A stretch of DNA of 21,562 bases from Polyangiaceae bacterium (GCA_025936205.1 JAICTU010000101.1:1-21562), one strand, 5' to 3'; shown: positions 7,633 to 15,004, counted from the first letter of the stretch. Notes: generated by a model not told the origin, from the sequence alone. Translations and numbers: made by a program.

Positions 7633-8919
7633 TTGGTTTCCGAAGGCCAGAAACCCTATACCGCTCCGCAGGCCGTGCCCGAGCTATTTCCCGCCTGGAC
7701 GCTGTTGCCCTTTGCGCTGCTGGTGCTCGGCATCGCGGTGCTGCCGCTGCTGCGCCCGCAGCTCTGGGAGCGGACCCTGGTGCAGGCCGCGTTCAGCGCC
7801 GCCTGCGCCGCGCCGCTGGTGGTCCACTGTCTCGCGACGGGCCTACTGCATGGCCTGCTCGAGGCTGCGCATTCGTACGTGTCGTTCGTGCTCACGCTGT
7901 GCGCGCTGTTTGTCGTCGCGAGCGGCGTGTTCGTGGCGGGAGACATCGAGGGCACGCCGCGCAACAACCTGCTCTTCATCGCGGGCGGCTCACTGCTGGC
8001 GAGCGTGATCGGTACGACGGGAGCCAGCATCCTCCTGCTGCGGCCGCTGCTGCGCTCGAACCGGCAGCGCGAGCATCGCGATCACATCGTGCCCTTCTTC
8101 ATTCTCGCGGTGAGCAACGCGGGCGGGCTGCTCACGCCGCTCGGCGATCCGCCGCTGCTGATCGGCTATCTCCAGGGTGTGCCGTTTTTCTGGACGCTCT
8201 CGCTCTGGCCGTATTGGCTCTGGTATGTGGGAGGCATCTGTGCGGCCGCATACTGGATGGATCGCCGAGCTCACGCGCGCGAGCTGCTGAGCGCGTTGCG
8301 CGCGGATCGGGCGGCGCGCGAGCCGCTCTCGCTGCGCGGCGCGTACAATCTCGGTCTGCTCGTGCTGGTGGTGGCCGCGGTGACCTTGCCCGCGGGCTGG
8401 CGCGAGGCGTTGCTGCTCGTGCTCACGCTGGCCTCTTACCTGTGCACACCCCGGGCTCTGCATCAGCAGAATGACTTCTCCTTCGCGCCGATGCGCGAGG
8501 TGGCCGTGCTCTTTGGCGGACTGTTCGTGTGCCTGATTCCGATCGAGGTGAACCTCGCGGCAGCCGCGCCGCAGCTGCCGCTGACGGAGCCGTGGCAACT
8601 GTTTTGGTCGTCGGGCGCGCTCTCCTCGCTGCTCGACAACGCTCCCACCTATGCTGCGTTCACCGCGCTGGCGCGCGGACTGAGTCCCGCGGAGCCCGAG
8701 CTCGTGGCGGGGATCGCGCCGCTGTTGCTCACCGCGATCAGCGTCGGCTCGGTCGTCATGGGGGCGACGACGTACATCGGCAACGGCCCGAACCTGATGG
8801 TGCGCGCCATCGCGGTGCGCTCCGGGCAACCGATGCCGGATTTCCTGCGCTATGCAGCATTTGCGTTGCTGGTGCTGGTCCCGTTGCACCTGGGGACCAC
8901 GCTGGCGTTGCTGCGTTAG
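7633..8919 (+). CDS. ArsB/NhaD-superfamily ion transporter (putative Na+/H+ antiporter)
   Basis: The product is about 428 residues and almost entirely hydrophobic, with ten or more membrane segments. Two repeated family motifs show it belongs to the ion transporter (IT) superfamily that includes NhaD, ArsB and citrate carriers. The first is FILAVSNAGGLLTPLGDPPLLIGYLQGVPF (NhaD: 'SNAGG..SPIGD'). The second is SSLLDNAPTYAAF, followed by SVGSVVMGATTYIGNGPNLMVRAIA. The common annotation is sodium:proton antiporter; arsenite or carboxylate transport cannot be excluded. The start is uncertain: TTG at 7633 gives the longest form and GTG at 7675 is plausible, since conserved sequence begins near residue 20. 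It is divergent from amt, with 61 bp between the two starts that must hold both promoters. Confidence 0.8.
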   Translation: MVSEGQKPYTAPQAVPELFPAWTLLPFALLVLGIAVLPLLRPQLWERTLVQAAFSAACAAPLVVHCLATGLLHGLLEAAHSYVSFVLTLCALFVVASGVFVAGDIEGTPRNNLLFIAGGSLLASVIGTTGASILLLRPLLRSNRQREHRDHIVPFFILAVSNAGGLLTPLGDPPLLIGYLQGVPFFWTLSLWPYWLWYVGGICAAAYWMDRRAHARELLSALRADRAAREPLSLRGAYNLGLLVLVVAAVTLPAGWREALLLVLTLASYLCTPRALHQQNDFSFAPMREVAVLFGGLFVCLIPIEVNLAAAAPQLPLTEPWQLFWSSGALSSLLDNAPTYAAFTALARGLSPAEPELVAGIAPLLLTAISVGSVVMGATTYIGNGPNLMVRAIAVRSGQPMPDFLRYAAFALLVLVPLHLGTTLALLR

Positions 8920-8976
8920 AGCCTCCGTGCTGCTTTGAATCCAGTCCGGGACTGCGCTAGACTGCGGCAGCTAGCC

Positions 8977-9675
8977 ATGTACGAGCGCGGGGCGTTTCAG
9001 TGGTGGTACGGATGGCACGCCGGGATTCGGCGCGGCCTGCAGTGCCTGCTGGCGGTCGCCCTGATCGCTTCGGCGCGGAGTGCCCTCGCGCTCGAAGACC
9101 CGGATGCACCACTCTGCGACCCAGAGGCAGTCGCCTCCGGCAGCCAGCTTCCCGGCAGCCAGCTTCCCGGCAGCCAGCTTCCCGGCAGCCAGCTTCCCGG
9201 CAGCCAGCTTCCCGGCAGCCAGCTTCCCGGCAGCCAGCTTCCCGGCAGCCAGCTCCAGTGCGATCGCCCGCCTCCACCTCCGCCCGTGGCTCCGCCGGAC
9301 GCGACGGAAGCGCCGATGTGCGACGAGACGGGTGCCTCCGTGGCCGCCCGGATCGTGATTCCGGAAGTCGATCGCGGCCGTCTCGATGCGTTGCCGTGCG
9401 AGCTGGTGCTGGCGCTGTTTGGCGGTAAAAAGCCGGACTTTCCGCGTGCTTCCGCGCGCTGGGGAAGCCATCGACCGCCGGCTGAACCGACCGAGCTCAT
9501 GCTCGTGCGCGCCGATGCCGCGCTGGCACTTGCGCTGCTGATGCCGGAGCGAACCGAGCCGCATTTGCTGCTCGATCCGTTGCGGATAGGCCTGGGCGCC
9601 TGCCCGGGTCATCTGCGTCCTCCGTATCGTCCTCCGCTGTATCGTTCTCCGCTGTATCGTTCTCTGTTGGGCTGA
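8977..9675 (+). CDS. exported protein with tandem GSQLP pentapeptide repeats, unknown function
   Basis: The product is about 232 residues from the ATG at 8977. A signal peptide is visible (basic GIRRG, hydrophobic LQCLLAVALIASA, probable cleavage after SALA before LEDPD). The mature N-terminus carries eight GSQLP units (the last is GSQLQ), then a Pro-rich stretch (PPPPPP). A moderately conserved-looking middle follows (RIVIPEVDRGRLDALPCELVLALFGGKKPDF, then TELMLVRADAALALALLMP). The end is a second pentapeptide run, YRPPL-YRSPL-YRSLL-G. Five cysteines lie in the predicted mature protein. I recognise no family. Location is probably periplasmic or extracellular. The next gene downstream encodes a triple DsbA-like protein, so a disulfide-related link is possible but unproven. 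Its start lacks a good ribosome-binding site. Confidence 0.65.
   Translation: MYERGAFQWWYGWHAGIRRGLQCLLAVALIASARSALALEDPDAPLCDPEAVASGSQLPGSQLPGSQLPGSQLPGSQLPGSQLPGSQLPGSQLQCDRPPPPPPVAPPDATEAPMCDETGASVAARIVIPEVDRGRLDALPCELVLALFGGKKPDFPRASARWGSHRPPAEPTELMLVRADAALALALLMPERTEPHLLLDPLRIGLGACPGHLRPPYRPPLYRSPLYRSLLG
9139..9258 (+). repeat. 15-bp tandem repeat (8 units) encoding GSQLP
   Basis: Seven identical copies of GGCAGCCAGCTTCCC occupy 9139-9243, followed by a diverged eighth at 9244-9258. Perfect identity, including synonymous positions, points to recent expansion by slippage or unequal exchange. The unit length keeps the frame, so copy number can change without breaking the gene. Confidence 0.98.
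9625..9669 (+). repeat. 15-bp tandem repeat (3 units) at the 3' end of the GSQLP gene
   Basis: Units TATCGTCCTCCGCTG, TATCGTTCTCCGCTG and TATCGTTCTCTGTTG are in frame and encode YRPPL, YRSPL and YRSLL. They end one codon before the TGA. The units differ by 1-2 bases, so this array is older than the GSQLP array. Confidence 0.9.
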
Positions 9676-9805
9676 GCTCATTGCGTCCGCGGAACGAGTC
9701 GCGGTGCGGCTGCAGTTCCACACCTTCTACAGGTGAGCCCGCGGCGTGCCTCGGGGAGGCAGAGCTGCGTCTTTGGGTCGAGTTGCGGGCTCCCATCCTG
9801 CCCTG

Positions 9806-9830
9806 CCGGCGGCGCTGCTGCGTCCGCCGG
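9806..9830 (+). promoter_or_regulatory. hairpin in the spacer before the triple-DsbA gene
   Basis: CCGGCGG / CCGCCGG form a 7-bp perfect stem around an 11-nt loop. It is one of two strong hairpins in the 256-bp spacer 9676-9931, which otherwise shows no gene. Function is unknown; the high G+C content makes chance hairpins of this size fairly likely. Confidence 0.3.
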
Positions 9831-9884
9831 GCGGCATCCGTCCGTCCTGCGCCCTCCGCTTGGTTGCGGAGCGCGAAACCCATC

Positions 9885-9907
9885 AGCCCGCGCTGAGGCG
9901 TCGGGCT
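9885..9907 (+). terminator. hairpin 24 bp upstream of the triple-DsbA start (terminator or 5'-leader structure)
   Basis: AGCCCGCGC-TGAG-GCG(T)CGGGCT folds into a 9-bp stem with one bulged T and a tetraloop, followed by TTGTCC. It lies 210 bp after the upstream stop but only 24 bp before the ATG. It could terminate upstream transcription, act as an attenuator, or stabilise the leader. Confidence 0.4.
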
Positions 9908-9919
9908 TTGTCCAAAATC

Positions 9920-9924
9920 GGAGA
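9920..9924 (+). promoter_or_regulatory. Shine-Dalgarno fixing the triple-DsbA start
   Basis: GGAGA is separated by 7 nt from the ATG at 9932. It argues for this start over the longer in-frame opening from 9746, whose extra 62 residues look non-coding. Confidence 0.75.
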
Positions 9925-9931
9925 TTTCATC

Positions 9932-11857
9932 ATGAACAAAGGAACCGCGTGTGTCGGCTTCTTGCTGAGCTTTCTGGCAGGCTCGGGGCTGGTCTGGGGC
10001 GTTGCCCGCAGCTCGAGCAACTCGGGCGAGTTCGCCCGTCCGGCGCCGGAGAGTGCGCCGAGCTCGCCCATCCCCATCGCCGCGAACGACCCGAGCTGGG
10101 GCAAGCCGGCAGCACCCGTCACGATCGTCGAGCTCAGCGATCTGGAGTGCCCCTTCTGTGCACGGGCCGCGACCACCATGACTCGCGTGCGGAAAGAATA
10201 CGGGCCGGAAAAGGTGCGCCTGGTCTGGAAGCACAACCCACTGCCGGGCCACCGCAATGCTCGACCAGCGGCGGACGCAGCGGCGACCGTGCAGGGCCTT
10301 GCTGGAGATTTCTGGAAGTTCAGCGAGCTCGCGTTTGCCAACCAGAAGCAGCTCACGTCCGAGCATTTCGCGAGCTGGGCGGCAGCCGCGGGCGTGGACC
10401 CGCAGCGCTTTCAAACCGCGCTCGCCGCCAAGCAATACACGGCGAAGGTCGACCAGGATCTGGCGCTCGTACGCCAGCTCGGAGTCAATAGCGCGCCGCA
10501 CTTTCGCGTTAACGGCAAGGTGCTGAGCGGCGCCCAGCCGTATGAGAAGTTCGCGCAGCTGATCGACGAACAGCTGGCGGCCGCGGACGCCCTGGCCAAG
10601 TCGGGCGTGCCGCGAGAGCGCCTTTCACTCCAGCTGACGCGCGATAACTTCAAGGCTGCAGCGCCGACCCAACCGCCAAAGGAGCCGCCCGTCGAGCCCG
10701 AGGACTCGACGGTGTGGAACGTTCCGATCCGTGCTGACGACCCCAGCCGCGGTCCGGAGAGCGCACTCGTCACCATCGTCGAGTTCTCCGACTTCCAGTG
10801 CCCGTATTGCGCTCGCGCGGAGCCGACGCTGAGTCAGCTGCTCGGCGAATACAAAGACGATCTGCGCATCGTCTGGAAAGACAATCCCATGTCGTATCAT
10901 CCACGCGCGCGCCCCGCCGCGTATCTGGCTCGCTTTGCCTACGAGCAATCAGGCAACCGTGGCTTCTGGGCAGCCCACGACGCGCTGTTCGCTGCCCAGG
11001 CGAACCTGGAAGACGCCGGGCTCGAGCCGATCGCCAAGCAACTCGGATTGAGCTGGGAGCGAGCGAAGAAGTCGGCCGAGTCCGGCGCGTACCGCGCACG
11101 CATCGACGAGAGCGCCGACCTGGCCATGGACTTCGGAGCGGATGGCACGCCGCACTTCTTCATCAATGGGCGGCACCTGGTCGGCGCACAGCCGTACGAG
11201 AAGTTCAAGCAGCTGGTCGACGTGGGGTTGGAGAATGCCCGGCGCTTGCTCGGCCAGGGCGTGAGCCGCGACAAAGTGTTTCGGGAGCTGATGAAGAGCG
11301 GCACGGGCGCGCCCGAGCCCGAAAAGAAGCAGGTGCCGGCAGCAGGCCCGGACAGTCCGTTCAAGGGCGCAGCGAAAGCCAAGGTGGTGATCCAGGAGTT
11401 CTCGGATTTTCAGTGCCCGTTCTGCAGTCGGGTGACCCCCACCGTGGAGCGGATCCTGAAAGAATATCCCAAGGACGTAAAACTGGTGTGGCGCCACATG
11501 CCGCTGTCGTTCCACGCCCAGGCAGCGCTGGCCGCGGAGGCTGCCCAAGAGGCCTTCGAGCAGAAAGGCAATGCGGGGTTCTGGAGCTATCACGATCGGC
11601 TGTTTGCGAATCAGTCTGCCCTCGGGCGCGAGGATCTGGAGCGCTATGCCCAGGAGATCGGCCTGGATCTCGAGCGGTTTCGGCGGGTCCTCGATCAGCG
11701 GTCACACAAGGCACGTGTCGAGCGCGACGCCGGAGTGGGTCAGGGCGCCGCGCTGGGAGGCACGCCCGGCTTCGTCATCAATGGCTACTTCGTCAGTGGC
11801 GCGCAGCCCTATGCCGTGTTTGACAGGGTGATCCAGCGCGCCCTGAAGGACGGCTGA
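9932..11857 (+). CDS. membrane-anchored protein with three tandem DsbA-like thioredoxin domains
   Basis: The product is 641 residues. An N-terminal hydrophobic segment (ACVGFLLSFLAGSGLVWGVA) is an uncleaved anchor or signal peptide. Three DsbA/Thioredoxin_4 domains follow, roughly at 55-240, 272-455 and 477-641. Each has a redox motif: C73-P-F-C76, C290-P-Y-C293 and C495-P-F-C498. Each also has a cis-Pro loop ending in a near-identical segment: NGKVLSGAQPYEKF, NGRHLVGAQPYEKF, NGYFVSGAQPYAVF. The repeats therefore come from internal triplication. Pro-rich linkers (PTQPPKEPPVEPE, EPEKKQVPAAGP) separate the domains. All three active sites are intact, so the protein could act as a multi-site periplasmic thiol oxidase or isomerase. 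DsbA-like proteins normally have one such domain. No DsbB or DsbD partner is in the window. A dctQM pair follows after a hairpin. Confidence 0.9.
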   Translation: MNKGTACVGFLLSFLAGSGLVWGVARSSSNSGEFARPAPESAPSSPIPIAANDPSWGKPAAPVTIVELSDLECPFCARAATTMTRVRKEYGPEKVRLVWKHNPLPGHRNARPAADAAATVQGLAGDFWKFSELAFANQKQLTSEHFASWAAAAGVDPQRFQTALAAKQYTAKVDQDLALVRQLGVNSAPHFRVNGKVLSGAQPYEKFAQLIDEQLAAADALAKSGVPRERLSLQLTRDNFKAAAPTQPPKEPPVEPEDSTVWNVPIRADDPSRGPESALVTIVEFSDFQCPYCARAEPTLSQLLGEYKDDLRIVWKDNPMSYHPRARPAAYLARFAYEQSGNRGFWAAHDALFAAQANLEDAGLEPIAKQLGLSWERAKKSAESGAYRARIDESADLAMDFGADGTPHFFINGRHLVGAQPYEKFKQLVDVGLENARRLLGQGVSRDKVFRELMKSGTGAPEPEKKQVPAAGPDSPFKGAAKAKVVIQEFSDFQCPFCSRVTPTVERILKEYPKDVKLVWRHMPLSFHAQAALAAEAAQEAFEQKGNAGFWSYHDRLFANQSALGREDLERYAQEIGLDLERFRRVLDQRSHKARVERDAGVGQGAALGGTPGFVINGYFVSGAQPYAVFDRVIQRALKDG

Positions 11858-11873
11858 CCGCGGCAGTTGCGGT

Positions 11874-11909
11874 GCGGCTCCTCGCAGGCTGAAAGCATCG
11901 AGGAGCCGC
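11874..11909 (+). terminator. hairpin after the triple-DsbA gene, probable terminator
   Basis: GCGGCTCCTCG / CGAGGAGCCGC form an 11-bp perfect stem with a 14-nt loop, 16 bp past the stop at 11857. There is no T-run after it. It separates the redox gene from dctQM. Confidence 0.6.
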
Positions 11910-11971
11910 GCTCAGCGCGCCAGCGCCCGGACTTGACGCTGGGGTCCGGGTCGTGACAGCGTCCCCCGCGC

Positions 11972-12511
11972 GTGAAACCGCTGCTCGGGCTCTCTCGCAG
12001 GATCGACTGGATCAGCACCCAGCTGGGGCTGATCGCGAACTGGCTCGTACTGCTCTCGTGCGTGATCAGCGGCGGCAATGCAACACTGCGTTATCTCTTC
12101 CACGTTGGCTCCAGCGGCTGGCTGGAGATCCAGTGGTACATGTTCGCTGGCATGGTGCTGCTGGGTGCGCCCTATACGCTGCTCATGAACGAGCACGTGC
12201 GCGTCGATCTGCTGTTTTCGCTGGCGTCCCCCCGGCAGCGCTTGTGGATCGATGTGTTCGGTATCCTGTTCTTCCTGCTGCCGATTTGCGTCATCCTGGT
12301 CTACTTCACCTGGCCCTGGTTCGTCGGCTCCTGGGAGATCGGTGAGATCTCGCCCAACGCCGGCGGGCTGATTCGCTGGCCCGTGAAGCTGCTGCTGCCG
12401 GTGGGCTTCTTCTGGATGGCAGTGCAAGGCCTGTCGGAGCTGATCAAGCGCGTCGCGTCGCTGCTCGGCGTGATCACTGCCGAGTTTCACTACGAGAAGC
12501 CGCTGCAATGA
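11972..12511 (+). CDS. dctQ: TRAP transporter small permease DctQ
   Basis: The product is 179 residues with four hydrophobic helices. DctQ features are the SGGNATLRYLFHVGSSGWLEIQWYMFAGMVLLGAPYTLLMNEHVRVDLLFS stretch (usual family form: 'N...RY......W.EE......W...LG.......HVRVD') and a final GGLIRWPVKLLLPVGFFWMAVQGLSELIKR. The wording is closest to the 'mannitol/chloroaromatic' FcbT2-like branch, from recognition and not a search. It is the membrane partner of DctM in secondary, sodium-driven, binding-protein-dependent uptake of carboxylates. GTG start; it overlaps dctM by 4 nt (ATGA), so translation is coupled. No dctP-type binding-protein gene is adjacent. Confidence 0.9.
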   Translation: MKPLLGLSRRIDWISTQLGLIANWLVLLSCVISGGNATLRYLFHVGSSGWLEIQWYMFAGMVLLGAPYTLLMNEHVRVDLLFSLASPRQRLWIDVFGILFFLLPICVILVYFTWPWFVGSWEIGEISPNAGGLIRWPVKLLLPVGFFWMAVQGLSELIKRVASLLGVITAEFHYEKPLQ

Positions 12512-13845
12512 GCTTCATCCAAGACAACATGGCGCCCCTGATGTTCGGGGGCATGATCGTGTGCATGCTGGTGGGCTTCCCGGCGGCGTTTTCGCTGGCC
12601 GCAGCCGGGCTGTTCTTCGGCTTCCTGGGGATCGAGCTCGGGATGTTGCATCCCGACTTTCTCGGTAACCTCACGTATCAGCTGTTCGGCATCGTCTCGA
12701 ACGATCTGCTGCTTTCGATTCCCTTCTTCACCTTCATGGGTGCGATCCTCGAGACGTGCGGGCTCGCCGAGGATCTGCTCGATTCCATTGGGCAGCTCTT
12801 TGGCCCGGTGCGCGGCGGGCTCTCTTATGCGGTGATCTTCGTCGGCGCGGTGCTGGGCGCGATCACCGGGACTGTGGCTGCGTCCGTGATCGCCATGGGC
12901 GTGATCGCGCTACCGACCATGCTCAAGTACGGCTATTCCACGCGCCATACGCTGGGCGTGATCGCCGCTTCGGGGACCATCACGCAGGTCATCCCGCCGT
13001 CACTCGTGCTGGTGGTGCTCGCGGACCAGCTGGGCAAATCCGTCGGCGATATGTACGCGGGGGCGATTGGGCCGAGCCTGATCCAGATCGCACTGTTCAT
13101 GGGCTGGGTGCTGTTCCTCAGCATCTTTCGCCCGCACGAGGTGCCGGCGCTGCCGCCCGAGGCCCGCACGCTGCGCGGGCGCGCGCTCTGGATCAAGTGC
13201 GCGCGCGGCATCGTGCCTTCGCTGGGCCTGATCTTTCTGGTCCTGGGCACGATCTTCATGGGCTGGGCGACGCCGACGGAGGCCGGTGCGCTGGGGGCCC
13301 TGGGCGCGATCGGGCTGGCAGCGCTGAACAAGACGCTGAGCGGCAAGCTGGTCTACCAGGCCATGGCCACCACCATGCGCATCACCGCGATGGTCGTGTA
13401 CATCTTGATCGGCGCGCGCACCTTCAGCTTGGTGTTTCAGGGGGTCGGCGGCAGGGAGTGGATCGCCAATCTGCTGGCGACGTTGCCGGGCGAGCGCGTG
13501 GGCTTCCTGCTGTTCGTCAACTTCTTCATCTTCATTCTGGCGTTCTTCCTCGACTTCTTCGAAATCGCCTTCATCGTGATTCCGCTGCTGACGCCGGCGG
13601 CGGAGAAGTTGGGCATCGATCTCGTGTGGTTTGGGGTGCTGATCTGCTGCAACGTGCAGACGAGCTTCATGCACCCGCCCTTCGGCTTCGCGTTGTTTTA
13701 CCTGCGGCGCATTGCGCCTCCTTCGATCAAGAGCTCGGAGCTTTACTGGGGTGCGGTGCCCTGGGTGGTTTTACAACTGGTGCTCGTGGCGGTTGTGATC
13801 CTGTGGCCCAGCTCGGTCACATACTGGCTGGACAAGGCGCACTAA
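12508..13845 (+). CDS. dctM: TRAP transporter large permease DctM
   Basis: The product is 445 residues with about a dozen hydrophobic segments. Family motifs are LSIPFFTFMGAILETCGLAEDLLDS, GAVLGAITGTVAASVIAMGVIALPTMLKYGYS, SGTITQVIPPSLVLVVLADQ and GWATPTEAGALGALGAI. The end is FFEIAFIVIPLLTPAAEKLGIDLVWFGVLICCNVQTSFMHPPFGFALFYLR, typical of the FcbT3-like branch whose partners often bind 2-oxo or aromatic acids. It provides the transport path, with DctQ as scaffold. Its start overlaps the dctQ stop. The substrate cannot be assigned without the binding protein, which is absent upstream (redox gene) and downstream (aat). Confidence 0.93.
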   Translation: MSFIQDNMAPLMFGGMIVCMLVGFPAAFSLAAAGLFFGFLGIELGMLHPDFLGNLTYQLFGIVSNDLLLSIPFFTFMGAILETCGLAEDLLDSIGQLFGPVRGGLSYAVIFVGAVLGAITGTVAASVIAMGVIALPTMLKYGYSTRHTLGVIAASGTITQVIPPSLVLVVLADQLGKSVGDMYAGAIGPSLIQIALFMGWVLFLSIFRPHEVPALPPEARTLRGRALWIKCARGIVPSLGLIFLVLGTIFMGWATPTEAGALGALGAIGLAALNKTLSGKLVYQAMATTMRITAMVVYILIGARTFSLVFQGVGGREWIANLLATLPGERVGFLLFVNFFIFILAFFLDFFEIAFIVIPLLTPAAEKLGIDLVWFGVLICCNVQTSFMHPPFGFALFYLRRIAPPSIKSSELYWGAVPWVVLQLVLVAVVILWPSSVTYWLDKAH

Positions 13846-13925
13846 TCTCCCGCGGCCGCCGCCTTCTGGAAGCACCTCTCCTCGAGTCACTGTTCAGTGT
13901 TTCATCCGTCGTTCAGCGCTAGCTG

Positions 13926-13938
13926 GTTGTCTGACAAC
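13926..13938. promoter_or_regulatory. short perfect palindrome in the dctM-aat spacer
   Basis: GTTGTC-T-GACAAC has 6-bp arms with a 1-bp centre, 80 bp after dctM. It resembles a dimeric regulator site more than a terminator. The spacer 13846-14134 (289 bp) shows no gene or RNA that I can support. Confidence 0.3.
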
Positions 13939-14134
13939 TGAGCGCAGCGGAACGCCCCTGAACGGTGTCAGGCCCATTTGTCGGCGCTGACGCGCGACCT
14001 GCGTCGTGGGAGCCGTCTCGGGTGTATGCTTGGAGTAGCGCGAACGATCGCGTTGCGCGAGCGTCCAGCAGCGATGACGTAAAGGGGCAAATGCCGTCAG
14101 CGGACGGGAACCGTGGCGGCGCGGCTAGAGGAAC

Positions 14135-15004
14135 ATGCCGACGTACACCGAGAAGGCACGGGCTCATTTGCAGACTCGGCTCGAGAAGAGCCGGGGGCTG
14201 CTGGGTCGGCTGTATACGCGGGGACCGAGCAAGGCGCAGCGGCTTCTGGGCTCCGCGAGCGCGGCGTTGAGCGACAATCCGCTGATCGGCTTGTGCGGTG
14301 TCAATGATCGCTTACCGCTCAGCGCCGAGCAGATGATCTTCGGTTACAGCCAGGGCCTGTTCCCGATGGACCGGGACGGCAAGCTGCGCTGGCACTGCCC
14401 GGAGCCGCGCTTCGTGCTGTACCTGGATGAGCTGCGGCTCTCGCCGAACATGCGCCGAGACATCCGCAAGAGCAACTTCAGCCACACGTTTGATCACGAG
14501 CCGCGCGCCGTGCTCGACGGCTGCGCCGAGGGCAGGGCTGACACCTGGCTCAGCGAGCGGCTGAAGCGGTTGTATCTGGAGTTGCACGAGATCGGTGTGA
14601 TGCACACCATCGAGACCTGGCGCGACGGCGTGCTCGTTGGAGGGAGCTTTGGTCTCGCGATCGGCCGAGTGTTCACGGGTGAAACGATGTTTCATCGAGT
14701 TCCGGACGCCGGCAAGTCCTCGTTTGCCTTCTTGGCTTCGCATCTGCGTGAGCGCGGCTTCGCCTGCGTCGATGCCCAGTATTGGTCGGAGCACATGCTG
14801 CGTTTCGGCGCCAAGGAAGTGCCGCTCGAGGAGTACCGCAAGACGCTGGCGCTGGGGCTGACGCGCTCGGCTCAGTTCAACGAGTCGCTGCTCGAGGAAG
14901 CGAGCACGACGGTGCGCCAGATCGCAGCGGCGCGCGCGGGTGCCTCGGGGTGCGGGGTGTCCCCGCAGACAGCGGTCAGCTCCGCTGGTCGGGCCGCGCC
15001 CTGA
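14135..15004 (+). CDS. aat: leucyl/phenylalanyl-tRNA-protein transferase
   Basis: The enzyme adds Leu or Phe from aminoacyl-tRNA to proteins with N-terminal Lys/Arg, marking them for ClpS-ClpAP degradation. The core is clear: MIFGYSQGLFPM, LRWHCPEPRFVL, the DTWLSERLKRLYLELHEIGVMHTIETWRDGVLVGGSFGLAIGRVFTGETMF segment, and FACVDAQYWSEHMLRFGAKEVPLEEY. It is 289 residues against 234 in E. coli. The surplus is an N-terminal basic extension of ~55 residues (TEKARAHLQTRLEKSRGLLGRLY...) and a C-terminal tail. The tail (SGCGVSPQTAVSS) is encoded by copy B of the dispersed palindromic repeat, so the original stop was probably lost to it. AGAGGA lies only 2 nt before the ATG, so a slightly different start is possible. 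Confidence 0.93.
   Translation: MPTYTEKARAHLQTRLEKSRGLLGRLYTRGPSKAQRLLGSASAALSDNPLIGLCGVNDRLPLSAEQMIFGYSQGLFPMDRDGKLRWHCPEPRFVLYLDELRLSPNMRRDIRKSNFSHTFDHEPRAVLDGCAEGRADTWLSERLKRLYLELHEIGVMHTIETWRDGVLVGGSFGLAIGRVFTGETMFHRVPDAGKSSFAFLASHLRERGFACVDAQYWSEHMLRFGAKEVPLEEYRKTLALGLTRSAQFNESLLEEASTTVRQIAAARAGASGCGVSPQTAVSSAGRAAP
14944..14969. repeat. dispersed palindromic repeat, copy B, inside the aat 3' end
   Basis: This is the reverse complement of copy A with one mismatch in 26 positions. The core TGCGGGG-TGT-CCCCGCA has a 7-bp perfect stem (14951-14967). It is translated as part of the Aat C-terminal tail. Confidence 0.75.

Noticed and set aside
9139..9258. CRISPR or classical pentapeptide-repeat (beta-helix) region
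   Set aside because: There are no spacers. Every unit contains Pro, and only eight units exist, so a regular pentapeptide beta-helix is not supported.
9746..9931. Longer N-terminus for the triple-DsbA protein
   Set aside because: The 62 extra residues have no signal or domain character, while a GGAGA 7 nt before the ATG at 9932 and a membrane anchor right after it define the start.
9497..10501. Minus-strand open frame of 334 codons opposite the GSQLP and DsbA genes
   Set aside because: It overlaps two genes with signal peptide and CPxC evidence. Its TAENDTAEND run is only the antisense reading of the YRSPL array.
13846..14134. Small gene in the dctM-aat spacer (an open frame runs from 13965 into aat)
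   Set aside because: The frame overlaps aat out of register and has random-looking composition. No ribosome-binding site or domain was found.
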